Under the pieces are notes generated by a model, which made no database searches, had not been told where the DNA came from, and saw nothing but the letters and a program-made list of their open reading frames with translations. From Candidatus Kryptonium thompsonii (GTDB lineage: Bacteria > Bacteroidota > Ignavibacteria > Kryptoniales > Kryptoniaceae): a stretch of DNA of 64,000 nt. A program made the position numbers and the translations under genes. The stretch spans positions 62,001-126,000 of the forward strand of contig LDXX01000003.1 of assembly GCA_001442925.1 (NCBI GenBank), in the 5' to 3' direction. Below, piece after piece: positions 45,349 to 53,473 of this stretch (positions within the stretch are counted from its first letter, which is position 1; the number at the start of each line of letters is the position of its first letter).

Positions 45349-46858
45349 ATCGTTTGGATTTCCATCTGTTTACACTTTTGCTTGAGTTTAAGGTTTTCGT
45401 TCGTAGAACTTGCATTGTTTGAGTTTTTCGCTCCAAGCTTAGGATACCCGAAGCGATAGCGGCAACGATTGGCAAAGAGGGAATGCCATCAATTGATATT
45501 TCTGGTAGGTCTTTCAAATAGGATGGGTTGAAGTGATTTTTAATGAAATGAGTATCATACTTGCCCATTCGGAAAAATTCGTTTTTCATAACCCACAAGC
45601 AAAATGGTATCGTCGTTTTTACGCCGTTTATTTTATACTCGCTTAATGCTGCTTTCATTCTATCAATCGCCTCAATTCTATCTCGCCCCCAAACAATTAT
45701 CTTTGAAATCATCGGGTCATAGTGAATGGTTATTTCGTTTCCGGGTTCAATCCCAGCGTCAACCCTTACCCAAGGACCACTTGGCTGTTTAATTTCTGTG
45801 ATCTTTCCAGTTGATGGGAGAAAATCGTTAAATGGATCTTCAGCATAAATTCTGCATTCGATCGCGTGACCATTTGGTTTTATATCTTCCTGTGAGAAAC
45901 TTAACTTGTTCCCAAACGCAATTTTTATCTGTTCAGCTACGATATCAATCCCCGTCACCATCTCGGTAACTGGGTGTTCGACTTGGAGTCGCGTGTTCAT
46001 CTCAAGGAAGTAGAAATTGCGATTTTTGTCAACTATAAATTCAACTGTTCCTGCATTTTCATAATTAACCGCTTTTGCAATTTTTATAGCAGACTCAAAG
46101 AGTTTTTCCCTCAATTCTGGCGTCACAATTGGTGAAGGTGTTTCCTCTATAACTTTTTGATGTCTTCTTTGAATCGAGCATTCCCTTTCTCCAAGTGCGA
46201 TGATATTCCCGAATTTATCTGCAAGGATTTGCACTTCCACATGGTGTGGCTCTTCAACATATTTTTCGATGTAAACTCTATCGTCACCGAAGGCGAACAT
46301 AGCTTCATTTTTTGCTGCTCTTATTGCGGATTCAAGTTCTTCTTCTTCATGCACAATTCTCATACCTTTTCCACCACCGCCGGCTGCTGCTTTAATTAAA
46401 ATCGGGAAGCCAATTTCATTTGCTATTTCAATTGCTTCATCAACATTTGATATTGGATTTTCAGAGCCCGGAACTATTGGGACGCCGACTTTCTTTGCAA
46501 TCTCTCTGGCTTCAAGTTTATCGCCCATCTTTTTAATTGCCTCTGGAGATGGTCCGATGAAAATTATGCCATTGTCGTTGACAAGTTTTGCAAACTCTTC
46601 ATTTTCAGAAAGGAAGCCATATCCGGGATGGATTGCATCCGCCTTTAGACTTTTTGCTACCTTTATTATCTTTTCCATGTTAAGATATGTTTCAGCTGGA
46701 TTTGCCTCGCCGATGCACTCTGCATAATCAGCCATTGCAACAAAAGGTTTGTCTTTGTCAACTTCTGAATAAATAGCTATCGTTTCAAATCCAAGCATTT
46801 TACAGGTTCGCATAATTCTTACAGCTATTTCCCCGCGGTTTGCTATGAGAATTCTCAT
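45332..46858 (-). CDS. Biotin carboxylase (acetyl-/propionyl-CoA carboxylase alpha)
   Basis: 508 residues. MRILIANRGEIAVRIMRTC, HPGYGFLSENEEFA, the ATP-binding AAAGGGGKGMRIV, VEEPHHVEVQILAD, RECSIQRRHQKVIEE, and the catalytic EMNTRLQVEHPVTEMVTG are all present. Plain AccC is about 450 residues; here ~55 extra residues at the C-terminus are poorly conserved and contain no AMKM biotin site, so the carrier protein is separate. With methylmalonyl-CoA mutase 1.5 kb away, a propionyl-CoA carboxylase role is plausible; acetyl-CoA carboxylase is equally allowed. Confidence 0.9.
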   Translation of the reverse strand: MRILIANRGEIAVRIMRTCKMLGFETIAIYSEVDKDKPFVAMADYAECIGEANPAETYLNMEKIIKVAKSLKADAIHPGYGFLSENEEFAKLVNDNGIIFIGPSPEAIKKMGDKLEAREIAKKVGVPIVPGSENPISNVDEAIEIANEIGFPILIKAAAGGGGKGMRIVHEEEELESAIRAAKNEAMFAFGDDRVYIEKYVEEPHHVEVQILADKFGNIIALGERECSIQRRHQKVIEETPSPIVTPELREKLFESAIKIAKAVNYENAGTVEFIVDKNRNFYFLEMNTRLQVEHPVTEMVTGIDIVAEQIKIAFGNKLSFSQEDIKPNGHAIECRIYAEDPFNDFLPSTGKITEIKQPSGPWVRVDAGIEPGNEITIHYDPMISKIIVWGRDRIEAIDRMKAALSEYKINGVKTTIPFCLWVMKNEFFRMGKYDTHFIKNHFNPSYLKDLPEISIDGIPSLPIVAAIASGILSLERKTQTMQVLRTKTLNSSKSVNRWKSKRYENFR

Positions 46859-46883
46859 ACCTTAAATCTAAATTTTGTTTGAT

Positions 46884-49226
46884 TTAGTCAACATTGAGTT
46901 CTACTATTGTAACGCCATCACCACCTTCTTCCCAGCTGCCAAGTCGAAATGATTTGACATTTGGATGTCGCTTCAAAAACTCAGCAATTTCTTGTTTTAA
47001 TTTTCCCGTCCCTTTGCCGTGGATTATTTCAATTTTCTTCAATCCGTATAAAAAGCTTGTGTCGATGAACTTGTCAACGGCGCTTATAGCTTCATCGGCG
47101 CGCATTCCTCTTACATCAATTTTTGTCGATACCTGAGCAAACAGGTCGGTTGCTAAAGATAGTTTTTTAACTTCTTTTTGTTCAACCTTTTCGATTTCGT
47201 TTGTTTTGAGAACCATTTTCACCGCTCCAAATGCTACAACCACATTTGAACCATCGACTTGTAAAACCTCTCCCACCTGTGTTCCATCTTTCATTTTGAC
47301 GAAGTCGCCAGGCTTGATCTCGATCGTTTGAGATTCTTGTTCCTCAAGTTGTTTTGAAATCTGGTCGAACTGTTTTTCAATTTGTTCAGCGACTTTGTGT
47401 GCTTCTTTTACGCTTTCCTTTGAAGCCTCAGTTTCTTTTATTTTTCTTATCGCCTCCTCAATTCTTGCCCTTGCGTTTTCAACTATTGCACGAAATTCGT
47501 TCAGTGCTTCGCGTTTTACCTTTTTTCTCTCTCGCTCGATCTCTGCAAGTTTTTGCTTGTACTCCAAAATCATTTTGTTAAGTTTTTCATCTTTCTCCTT
47601 CGCTTCATTTACAAGTTTTCTGTATTCAACTTCAAGAGCTTCAAGGCGTGATAAAATTTCTTCAACTTTAACCTGTGCTTTGTCAAGGTATTCTTTTGCA
47701 TTATTTACAATTTCCTCGTCTAATCCAAGGCGCTTTGCTATCTCAAATGCATAACTGCTTCCAGGAACACCAGTTCTCAATCTATAGGTTGGAGCGAGGG
47801 TTTGATGATCAAATTCCATCGCCCCACATTCAATTTGTGGATTGTTGTAAGCATAGAATTTAATCGCACTGTTATGCGTTGTAACGATCACAGATGAACC
47901 TTTGCTTTTCAATTTTTCTATTATTGCGATTCCAAGCGCACCGCCCTCCGCTGGATCAGTTCCAGAACCAAGTTCATCAAGTAAGACAAGTGTTTTATCG
48001 TCGGCTTCGGAAATTATTCTTTTCAAATTTTTTATGTGTGAGCCAAAGGACGAGAGATCTTTTTCCACAGATTGCTCATCGCCAATATCGATGAAAATCT
48101 TTTTGAAAATTTTCAATTTGCTTGACTCTTTCAATGGCACTGGGATTCCCGCTTGAGCCATTAGCGTGAGCAAACCAACGGTTTTTAAAACAACTGTCTT
48201 TCCACCGGAGTTTGGGCCAGAAATTACAAAAATTGAAGAGCCATCACCAAGCTTAAAATCGAGAGGAACTACTTTATTCTTTCCGTGTCTCAACAGAAGA
48301 ATTGGATGACGTGCAGAGTTAAGAACGATCGGACCTTCCTCTGAAATTTCGGGAGCGTAGCCATCTATTTGAAGTGCAAATTTTGCTTTCGCGTATATGA
48401 AATCAAGTTTACCAAGGATATTTATGTTTACATGGAGATATTTTAAGTTTTCTCTTACCTTGTCAGTTAATTCTCGTAATATCCGCTCAACTTCCTTTTG
48501 CTCTTGAAATTGAAGTTGCAGGATTTCGTTGTTTAATTCGACTATTTCGGCTGGCTCAATGAAAACTGTTAACCCCGTTGAAGAAGTTCCGTGAACGACA
48601 CCCGCTACATGTTTTTTGTGCTCGACTTTAACAGGTATCACAAGCCGTCCATCTCTTTGCGGGATGATGTCATCTTGTGTGTAATCTTTTTCTGAAATTT
48701 GTTTCAAAATCGAATACAACCTTTTTCTCACATAATCTTGCTTTTTCAGGATCTCCTCACGAATTTGTCTTAACTCAGGGCTTGCGTTATCTTTGACATT
48801 CCCAGATTCATCTATAACCTCGTCTATATTATATTCAAGTACCCTGTTTACAAATATATTTTTCGCAAGATCCCAAAGGTTGGGGTATTTATCTTCTCGC
48901 TTGCTAAGATATTCTCTTATCAACCTTGAAACGGCGAGAACTGATTTTATATCAAGAAAATCAGATGGCATCAGAAAACTTCCCTCAATCTCGCATCTTC
49001 TTAAAGCAATTCGTATGTCCTTAATTCCATCGATGGGGAAGGGATCATCATAGGCGAGTATATCTTTCATTTCAATTGTTAATTTGAGCTCTCTTTCGAT
49101 AATTTTGGGGTTCGTATAGGGAAAAAGATTTTCTATAAGTTCAATTCCAATCTGCGAAGTGGCAAATGATAAGATATGCTGTTTGATTTTATCAAATTCG
49201 AGTTTATTTAGCGTTTCGGTCTTCAC
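46884..49226 (-). CDS. mutS2: MutS2 family protein with Smr domain
   Basis: 780 residues from GTG 49226. MutS-like core and clamp (~1-300), Walker A GPNSGGKTVVLKTVG near residue 335, Walker B LVLLDELGSGTDPAEGGALG, a long Lys/Glu coiled coil (~510-630), a KOW-like beta segment (IKPGDFVKMKDGTQVGEV), and the C-terminal Smr domain (IDVRGMRADEAISAV; IIHGKGTGKLKQEI). MutS2 acts on recombination intermediates and, in Bacillus, on collided ribosomes. It lies downstream of cvpA (23-base overlap), a common arrangement. Confidence 0.95.
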   Translation of the reverse strand: MKTETLNKLEFDKIKQHILSFATSQIGIELIENLFPYTNPKIIERELKLTIEMKDILAYDDPFPIDGIKDIRIALRRCEIEGSFLMPSDFLDIKSVLAVSRLIREYLSKREDKYPNLWDLAKNIFVNRVLEYNIDEVIDESGNVKDNASPELRQIREEILKKQDYVRKRLYSILKQISEKDYTQDDIIPQRDGRLVIPVKVEHKKHVAGVVHGTSSTGLTVFIEPAEIVELNNEILQLQFQEQKEVERILRELTDKVRENLKYLHVNINILGKLDFIYAKAKFALQIDGYAPEISEEGPIVLNSARHPILLLRHGKNKVVPLDFKLGDGSSIFVISGPNSGGKTVVLKTVGLLTLMAQAGIPVPLKESSKLKIFKKIFIDIGDEQSVEKDLSSFGSHIKNLKRIISEADDKTLVLLDELGSGTDPAEGGALGIAIIEKLKSKGSSVIVTTHNSAIKFYAYNNPQIECGAMEFDHQTLAPTYRLRTGVPGSSYAFEIAKRLGLDEEIVNNAKEYLDKAQVKVEEILSRLEALEVEYRKLVNEAKEKDEKLNKMILEYKQKLAEIERERKKVKREALNEFRAIVENARARIEEAIRKIKETEASKESVKEAHKVAEQIEKQFDQISKQLEEQESQTIEIKPGDFVKMKDGTQVGEVLQVDGSNVVVAFGAVKMVLKTNEIEKVEQKEVKKLSLATDLFAQVSTKIDVRGMRADEAISAVDKFIDTSFLYGLKKIEIIHGKGTGKLKQEIAEFLKRHPNVKSFRLGSWEEGGDGVTIVELNVD

Positions 49227-49743
49227 CTTTTATTGATTCGATTGTTTTCTGAATTTGTTCTTTAAACTTTATTTTGGAACCAAAATTTTTCTCGATGAAA
49301 TCGTAGATGCCAACCGTTGCTTTTACAACAGGTTTATAAAATTTTGAAGAATCTCTGACTTTTTCTGAAGGAAAGTTCAAGTAGCCAAGGAATATGAACA
49401 AGATGCCAATTATTAATAAACCTTCAAGAAATCCGAGAATGGCTCCAAGAAGATTGTCTATCAATTCAACAAAGATTGAAACATTTCTCAGAAATTTTGC
49501 AAGTAGCGTTGCAGTTAAAATACATGCAACAAAAATTATAAACATTGCAAGATAAGTGGAGAATTCCGCAGATATCCCGATGTCTTTCAAAATCTGTGCA
49601 ACTTTTAAGTTATGCTTCACTCCAAGCCATATACCAAAAATAACTCCAACAAGTCCCAAAACTCTTGTAATAAATCCCTTTCTAAAGCCGCGATAAACGA
49701 AAATGGCAATAAAGCCAAGTATCGTATAATCAAGCCAGTTCAT
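49204..49743 (-). CDS. CvpA family membrane protein
   Basis: 179 residues with four hydrophobic segments: WLDYTILGFIAIFVYRGFRKGF, VLGLVGVIFGIWLG, STYLAMFIIFVACILTATLLA and LIDNLLGAILGFLEGLLIIGILFIFLG. The order and the DNLLGA(I/V)LG motif match CvpA (colicin V production). The C-terminal tail is polar. Its precise role is unresolved. The start shares a base with the yqeY stop. Confidence 0.88.
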   Translation of the reverse strand: MNWLDYTILGFIAIFVYRGFRKGFITRVLGLVGVIFGIWLGVKHNLKVAQILKDIGISAEFSTYLAMFIIFVACILTATLLAKFLRNVSIFVELIDNLLGAILGFLEGLLIIGILFIFLGYLNFPSEKVRDSSKFYKPVVKATVGIYDFIEKNFGSKIKFKEQIQKTIESIKGEDRNAK

Positions 49744-50198
49744 TAAGCTTGAAGTTTTTCTTTGACAATTTTCTGAACCGTTGCGCCATCAGCTTTCCCT
49801 CGTAGTTCCTTCATGACTACGCCCATAACTTTACCAAAATCTTTTGGTCCAGTTGCTCCGATTTCTTTGATAACTTTCTCAACGAATTTTACGATTTCTT
49901 CTTCAGACATTTGTTCGGGTAGATATTCGTTTAAAATTTCAAGCTCTTTCTTTTCTTTCTCAGCGAGATCAAATCTGCCACCCTTTTCAAAAAGTTCAAT
50001 GGATTCTTTTCGCTTTTTGATCTCAGATTTTATAACTTGAATTTCATCTTCTTCTGTGAGTTCTTTGTTTTCAGCTTTTCTTTCAATTTCTCTCCTTCTG
50101 AGCATAGTCTGAAGCATTCTGATGACCTCAAGTCTAATCTTGTCGCCAGATTTCATAGCATTTTTAAGATCGTCGGCAAGTTTTTCTCTAAGCCCCAT
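49743..50198 (-). CDS. GatB/YqeY domain protein
   Basis: 151 residues, all helical, full-length YqeY type: LREKLADDLKNAMKSGDKIRLEVIRML, the KRKESIELFEKGGR segment, ILNEYLPEQMSEEEI, and GPKDFGKVMGVVMKELRGKADG. YqeY resembles the tRNA-binding tail of GatB. ATG 50198 is preferred to a TTG four codons upstream. First gene of a minus-strand run: yqeY, cvpA, mutS2, biotin carboxylase, methyltransferase. Confidence 0.88.
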   Translation of the reverse strand: MGLREKLADDLKNAMKSGDKIRLEVIRMLQTMLRRREIERKAENKELTEEDEIQVIKSEIKKRKESIELFEKGGRFDLAEKEKKELEILNEYLPEQMSEEEIVKFVEKVIKEIGATGPKDFGKVMGVVMKELRGKADGATVQKIVKEKLQA

Positions 50199-50221
50199 TT
50201 GCTTTTTCAAGTTTTGTTTTG

Positions 50222-50251
50222 AAAATAAAAAGGCAGGACAAAGCCTGCCTT
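50222..50251 (-). terminator. Intrinsic terminator of the exb operon
   Basis: Stem AAGGCAGG / CCTGCCTT (50230-50251) with a 6-base loop, followed on the minus strand by TTTTTATTTTC. It lies 58 bases after the last exbD and separates this operon from yqeY. Confidence 0.9.
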
Positions 50252-50308
50252 ATTGTTTTTATTTCACCTTGGAATACTTCTTAGGAAAAATTTTCACTGA
50301 AGATAACA

Positions 50309-50722
50309 TTACAACTTTTGTAACGCTGAATAATTAATTCTCAATGCATCCGCTTTCCTTAATCTTTGCTGAATATCGATCACAATTCCCATTTTTGAAT
50401 CTCTATCGATTCGGAGCGAAACTATAACATTTGGATTTTCCTGGCGCTTTCGGTACATGATATCAATAATATCATCAAGCTGAACTATGTTGTCATCAAT
50501 TTGAATTCTTCCATCTCTTCCAACCCAGATATAAGAGACAAGACGTTTGTTCTCAATTTTCTCGATGGCTGCAGCTTCTGGCAAGATATATCTTACCTTA
50601 ACATCATAAACCTTAATTGTTGTCGTAACCATAAAGAACAGTATCAGCTGAAAGATCACGTCGGGTAGAGATGCAGTTGGAATAGTTGGTTTAGTTTGAC
50701 CAAATTTTTTCTGAAATTTCAT
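50309..50722 (-). CDS. ExbD/TolR family protein (second copy)
   Basis: 137 residues. One transmembrane helix near the N-terminus (DVIFQLILFFMVTTTI) containing the conserved Asp of proton coupling, then a periplasmic domain ending in the SLRIDRDSKMGIVIDIQQRLRKADALRINYS segment. It forms with ExbB a proton-driven motor energising outer-membrane uptake or envelope work. 18 bases downstream of the other exbD. Confidence 0.9.
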   Translation of the reverse strand: MKFQKKFGQTKPTIPTASLPDVIFQLILFFMVTTTIKVYDVKVRYILPEAAAIEKIENKRLVSYIWVGRDGRIQIDDNIVQLDDIIDIMYRKRQENPNVIVSLRIDRDSKMGIVIDIQQRLRKADALRINYSALQKL

Positions 50723-50740
50723 TATTTATCACCTCTCGTT

Positions 50741-51247
50741 TTATTTAACCTCTTCTGGTTCGGCGATTGAAATACGAATTGGGATTTCCTTTTTAACTTC
50801 CTCCTGTTGATCTTTTGTTAAGTCTTTATATGACTTACCAAATGTTTTAAGCGAGTATTCCTCACGCAGGTCGTTATAAGCAAGCTTTAACTCATCAAGT
50901 ACCTCAATGTATCGACTATAGCTTGTTTCGCGATCTGTTTTGATTGAGATGATAAGTTTAGGATTTGCTTTGATTTTATTCTTTATCGTCTCTCTAATTT
51001 GTGGTACAGTGATGAGTTCACCGTCAAGCAAAACTTCACCTGCTGCATTTACAAGAAGCTTGGCTATATCGCTTTGTTTAACTTTTACCTGTTCGGTTGT
51101 TTCAGCCGCAGGCGGGAGGACAAGACCTATACCTGTGTCAACATCAAATGTAGTTGCGACAAGAAAGAAAATCATTAACTCAAAAGCAATATCCGCCATT
51201 GAGGCGGAGGGGATTTCTGCTTCGGCTCTTTTTCTTCTTCTAAACAT
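50741..51247 (-). CDS. ExbD/TolR family protein (first copy)
   Basis: 168 residues. Basic N-terminus (MFRRRKRAEAEIPSASM), a helix with the proton-coupling Asp (ADIAFELMIFFLVATTFDV), then the periplasmic domain (LLVNAAGEVLLDGELITVPQI; LIISIKTDRETSYSRYIEVLDELKLAY), plus a C-terminal charged tail. It differs in the tail from the downstream copy. Two ExbDs after one ExbB are common in Bacteroidetes and relatives. Confidence 0.9.
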   Translation of the reverse strand: MFRRRKRAEAEIPSASMADIAFELMIFFLVATTFDVDTGIGLVLPPAAETTEQVKVKQSDIAKLLVNAAGEVLLDGELITVPQIRETIKNKIKANPKLIISIKTDRETSYSRYIEVLDELKLAYNDLREEYSLKTFGKSYKDLTKDQQEEVKKEIPIRISIAEPEEVK

Positions 51248-51259
51248 GGCTTAAAAAAT

Positions 51260-51988
51260 TTATTTTGTTGGGTTTTTCGCTTCTGACACGCTTACCTTTT
51301 TACCAGCCTGCATCTCTGCAAGTGCATCGATTAGCTCAATTGAACTTTCTTCCATATCAATGACTATTCTGTCAATCTTTGAAACAAAGTAGTTATAGAA
51401 TGTTTGGAGGATCATAGCAACAACGAGACCAAAAAGTGTTGTTAAGAGTGCTATCGAAATACCACCAGCAACAATTTCAGGGGAGATATTTTTCGCTTCT
51501 TTAATTGAGTCAAATGCTACGATCATTCCCTGAACCGTTCCAGTAAATCCGAGAAGTGGAGCGAGTGAGATGAACAACGAAAGCCATACAAGTCCCCTTT
51601 CAAGAAAAGCCATTTCGACTCCACCATATGCTATTATTGCTTTTTCGGCAGCTTCAATTCCCTCATTTGCTCTCAGAAGTCCCGCCTGGAAGACGCTCGC
51701 AACAGGACCAGGGGTTTTTTGGCAAACTTCAAGCGCCTTTTCAACCCCGCCCTCATCAAGGGCTTTTTTAACCTCTGAGAGGAACTTTCTTGTATTGATG
51801 CTGGCTTTTCTCAGTGAGATCAGCTTTGCAATTGAAAGGGCTAAACCAATAATTAAAATCGCGAGAATCGGATGCATAAAAAATCCACCTTCAATATACT
51901 TTTCAACAAGGAGATTAACTATCTCCTCAACTGCTCCCTTTTGCTGCGCCTGAAACAAGAAAGCTAACACGCCTTGTGATAAGACCAT
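51260..51988 (-). CDS. ExbB/TolQ (MotA family) proton channel
   Basis: 243 residues. Three transmembrane helices: FMHPILAILIIGLALSIAKLI, then after a cytoplasmic loop VWLSLFISLAPLLGFTGTVQGMI and ISIALLTTLFGLVVAMILQTFY, the last two with the family's LLGFTGTVxGM and ALLTTxxGL motifs. ATG 51988 has GGAGGT eight bases upstream and is preferred to a start 18 codons earlier. No tonB is adjacent in the window. Confidence 0.92.
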   Translation of the reverse strand: MVLSQGVLAFLFQAQQKGAVEEIVNLLVEKYIEGGFFMHPILAILIIGLALSIAKLISLRKASINTRKFLSEVKKALDEGGVEKALEVCQKTPGPVASVFQAGLLRANEGIEAAEKAIIAYGGVEMAFLERGLVWLSLFISLAPLLGFTGTVQGMIVAFDSIKEAKNISPEIVAGGISIALLTTLFGLVVAMILQTFYNYFVSKIDRIVIDMEESSIELIDALAEMQAGKKVSVSEAKNPTK

Positions 51989-52079
51989 ATTTTTAACCTC
52001 CGAAATTTTTTTAGTTTTTATAAATATAATGCATTTGTGCAAATAATAATAAATAAATTTGACAAAATCAAGAATTTAA

Positions 52080-52152
52080 ACATGTCCCCCTAAAGCTGAA
52101 CAAAATTACAGTGGCGCTAGCGCAACGGCTCTTTAATTTTCAGCGAACATGT
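52080..52152. repeat. Nested inverted-repeat element (MITE-like or structured leader)
   Basis: Between the divergent exbB and kinase genes. Outer ACATGT at 52080-52085 and 52147-52152; middle arms GCTGAACAAAATTA (52095-52108) and TAATTTTCAGC (52134-52144), matching at 11 positions with a 3-base bulge; centre GCGCTAGCGC (52114-52123), a perfect 10-base palindrome. The ends read inward as TGTCCCC and TGTTCGC. It could be a miniature inverted-repeat element, an insertion-sequence remnant, or a regulatory hairpin. Confidence 0.45.
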
Positions 52153-52159
52153 GGAAAAA

Positions 52160-52188
52160 TTGATTTTTATTTAACTTGTTAGTAACTT
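52160..52188 (+). promoter_or_regulatory. Promoter candidate of the two-component operon
   Basis: TTGATT (52160-52165), 17-base spacer, TAACTT (52183-52188), 31 bases before the kinase start. Confidence 0.4.
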
Positions 52189-52219
52189 TAAAATTGAAAA
52201 AATTTAACTTCGCTTTACA

Positions 52220-53473
52220 ATGGAACACCGAATCCTTAGTAAAATTGACGAATTCCTCGCGGAAATAGATAAATCTCTCAGGGAAGAACTATCCACTAAT
52301 TTCACTTCCATAAAACAAGAGGATATTCAAAAGATTCATCAAATTTTAATTAAATATATTCACCAAGTAATCGACCTTGCTAAAAAGGGGCGCTCTGTCC
52401 ATGAGAGGGTTCTTCATTCAATTATACAAAATTATTCGGATGCGGTAATTGCGCTTGACAACGATTATAAAATTTTCTTCTGGAATAAAGGCGCGGAAAG
52501 AATCTTCGGATATACTTTGGATGAAATGTTGGGGAAAACGGTTGATCCTATTGTTCCATCCGAGCTTAAAGAAAAAGGGGAGCTACAGTGGTTATTTGAG
52601 GAAACTTTAAGAAAAGGATATATTGAAAATTATGAAACTGAAAGAATTACAAAAGATGGCAGACGAATCATCGTGAATTTATCCAGAAGTTTGATAAAGG
52701 ATGAAAATGGCGAGATTTTAGGTAGCATTGCTATTGTTAAGGATGTTACAAAGGTTAAAGAGCTTGAAAAGCAGATACAGCATTCGGATAAACTTGCTCT
52801 TATTGGGCAAATTGCGGCTGGGATTGCTCATGAGATAGGGACACCCCTTAATGTGATCTCTGGAAATGCAGAATATATAATGATGGAAATGGGCGAAAAT
52901 AACCCGTATAAAGAGGAACTTGAAACGATCATTTCACAGGCTGAGAGAATAGCGAACCTTATAAAACAACTTTTAGAATTTGCAAGGCCCAAAAAACCAA
53001 ACTATACTAAGATAAATGTAAATCATGAAATTTCTCATGTTGTTGAACTTTTGAAACATCAGTTTGAAAAGTCGAATATAAAATTGAATTTGAAATTTAG
53101 CGAAAATATTCCAGATATATACGCCGATTGTTCACAAATTCATCAAGTTTTCTTGAACATAATTATGAATGCAATTCAGGCGATAAACCAAAATGGTTTA
53201 ATCGAGATTGAAACATTTTTGAGAGATGGATATGTAAATATAAAATTTAAAGACAATGGCATTGGTATTCTCCCAGAGCATATTGACAAAATTTTTGAAC
53301 CGTTTTTTACAACTAAGGAAGCCGGGAAAGGTACGGGACTTGGACTTGCAGTGAGCAAGAGAATAATTGATGAACACAATGGGAAAGTTGAAGTGGAAAG
53401 TACACCTGGCAAAGGGACGATATTTACTGTTAAGTTTCCGGCATATATAACAAAGGAAGATAGAGAAATATGA
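52220..53473 (+). CDS. PAS-domain sensor histidine kinase (NtrB-like, soluble)
   Basis: 417 residues, no transmembrane segment, so a cytoplasmic sensor. Helical N-terminus (1-70), one PAS domain (~75-190; IIQNYSDAVIALDNDYKIFFWNKGAERIFGY), the phospho-acceptor H-box AGIAHEIGTPLNVISGNAEY, and the ATPase motifs QVFLNIIMNAIQAI (N), FKDNGIGILPEHIDKIFEPFFTTK (G1/F) and GTGLGLAVSKRII (G2). It would phosphorylate the sigma-54 activator encoded next (ATGA overlap). The signal is unknown. Confidence 0.93.
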   Translation: MEHRILSKIDEFLAEIDKSLREELSTNFTSIKQEDIQKIHQILIKYIHQVIDLAKKGRSVHERVLHSIIQNYSDAVIALDNDYKIFFWNKGAERIFGYTLDEMLGKTVDPIVPSELKEKGELQWLFEETLRKGYIENYETERITKDGRRIIVNLSRSLIKDENGEILGSIAIVKDVTKVKELEKQIQHSDKLALIGQIAAGIAHEIGTPLNVISGNAEYIMMEMGENNPYKEELETIISQAERIANLIKQLLEFARPKKPNYTKINVNHEISHVVELLKHQFEKSNIKLNLKFSENIPDIYADCSQIHQVFLNIIMNAIQAINQNGLIEIETFLRDGYVNIKFKDNGIGILPEHIDKIFEPFFTTKEAGKGTGLGLAVSKRIIDEHNGKVEVESTPGKGTIFTVKFPAYITKEDREI

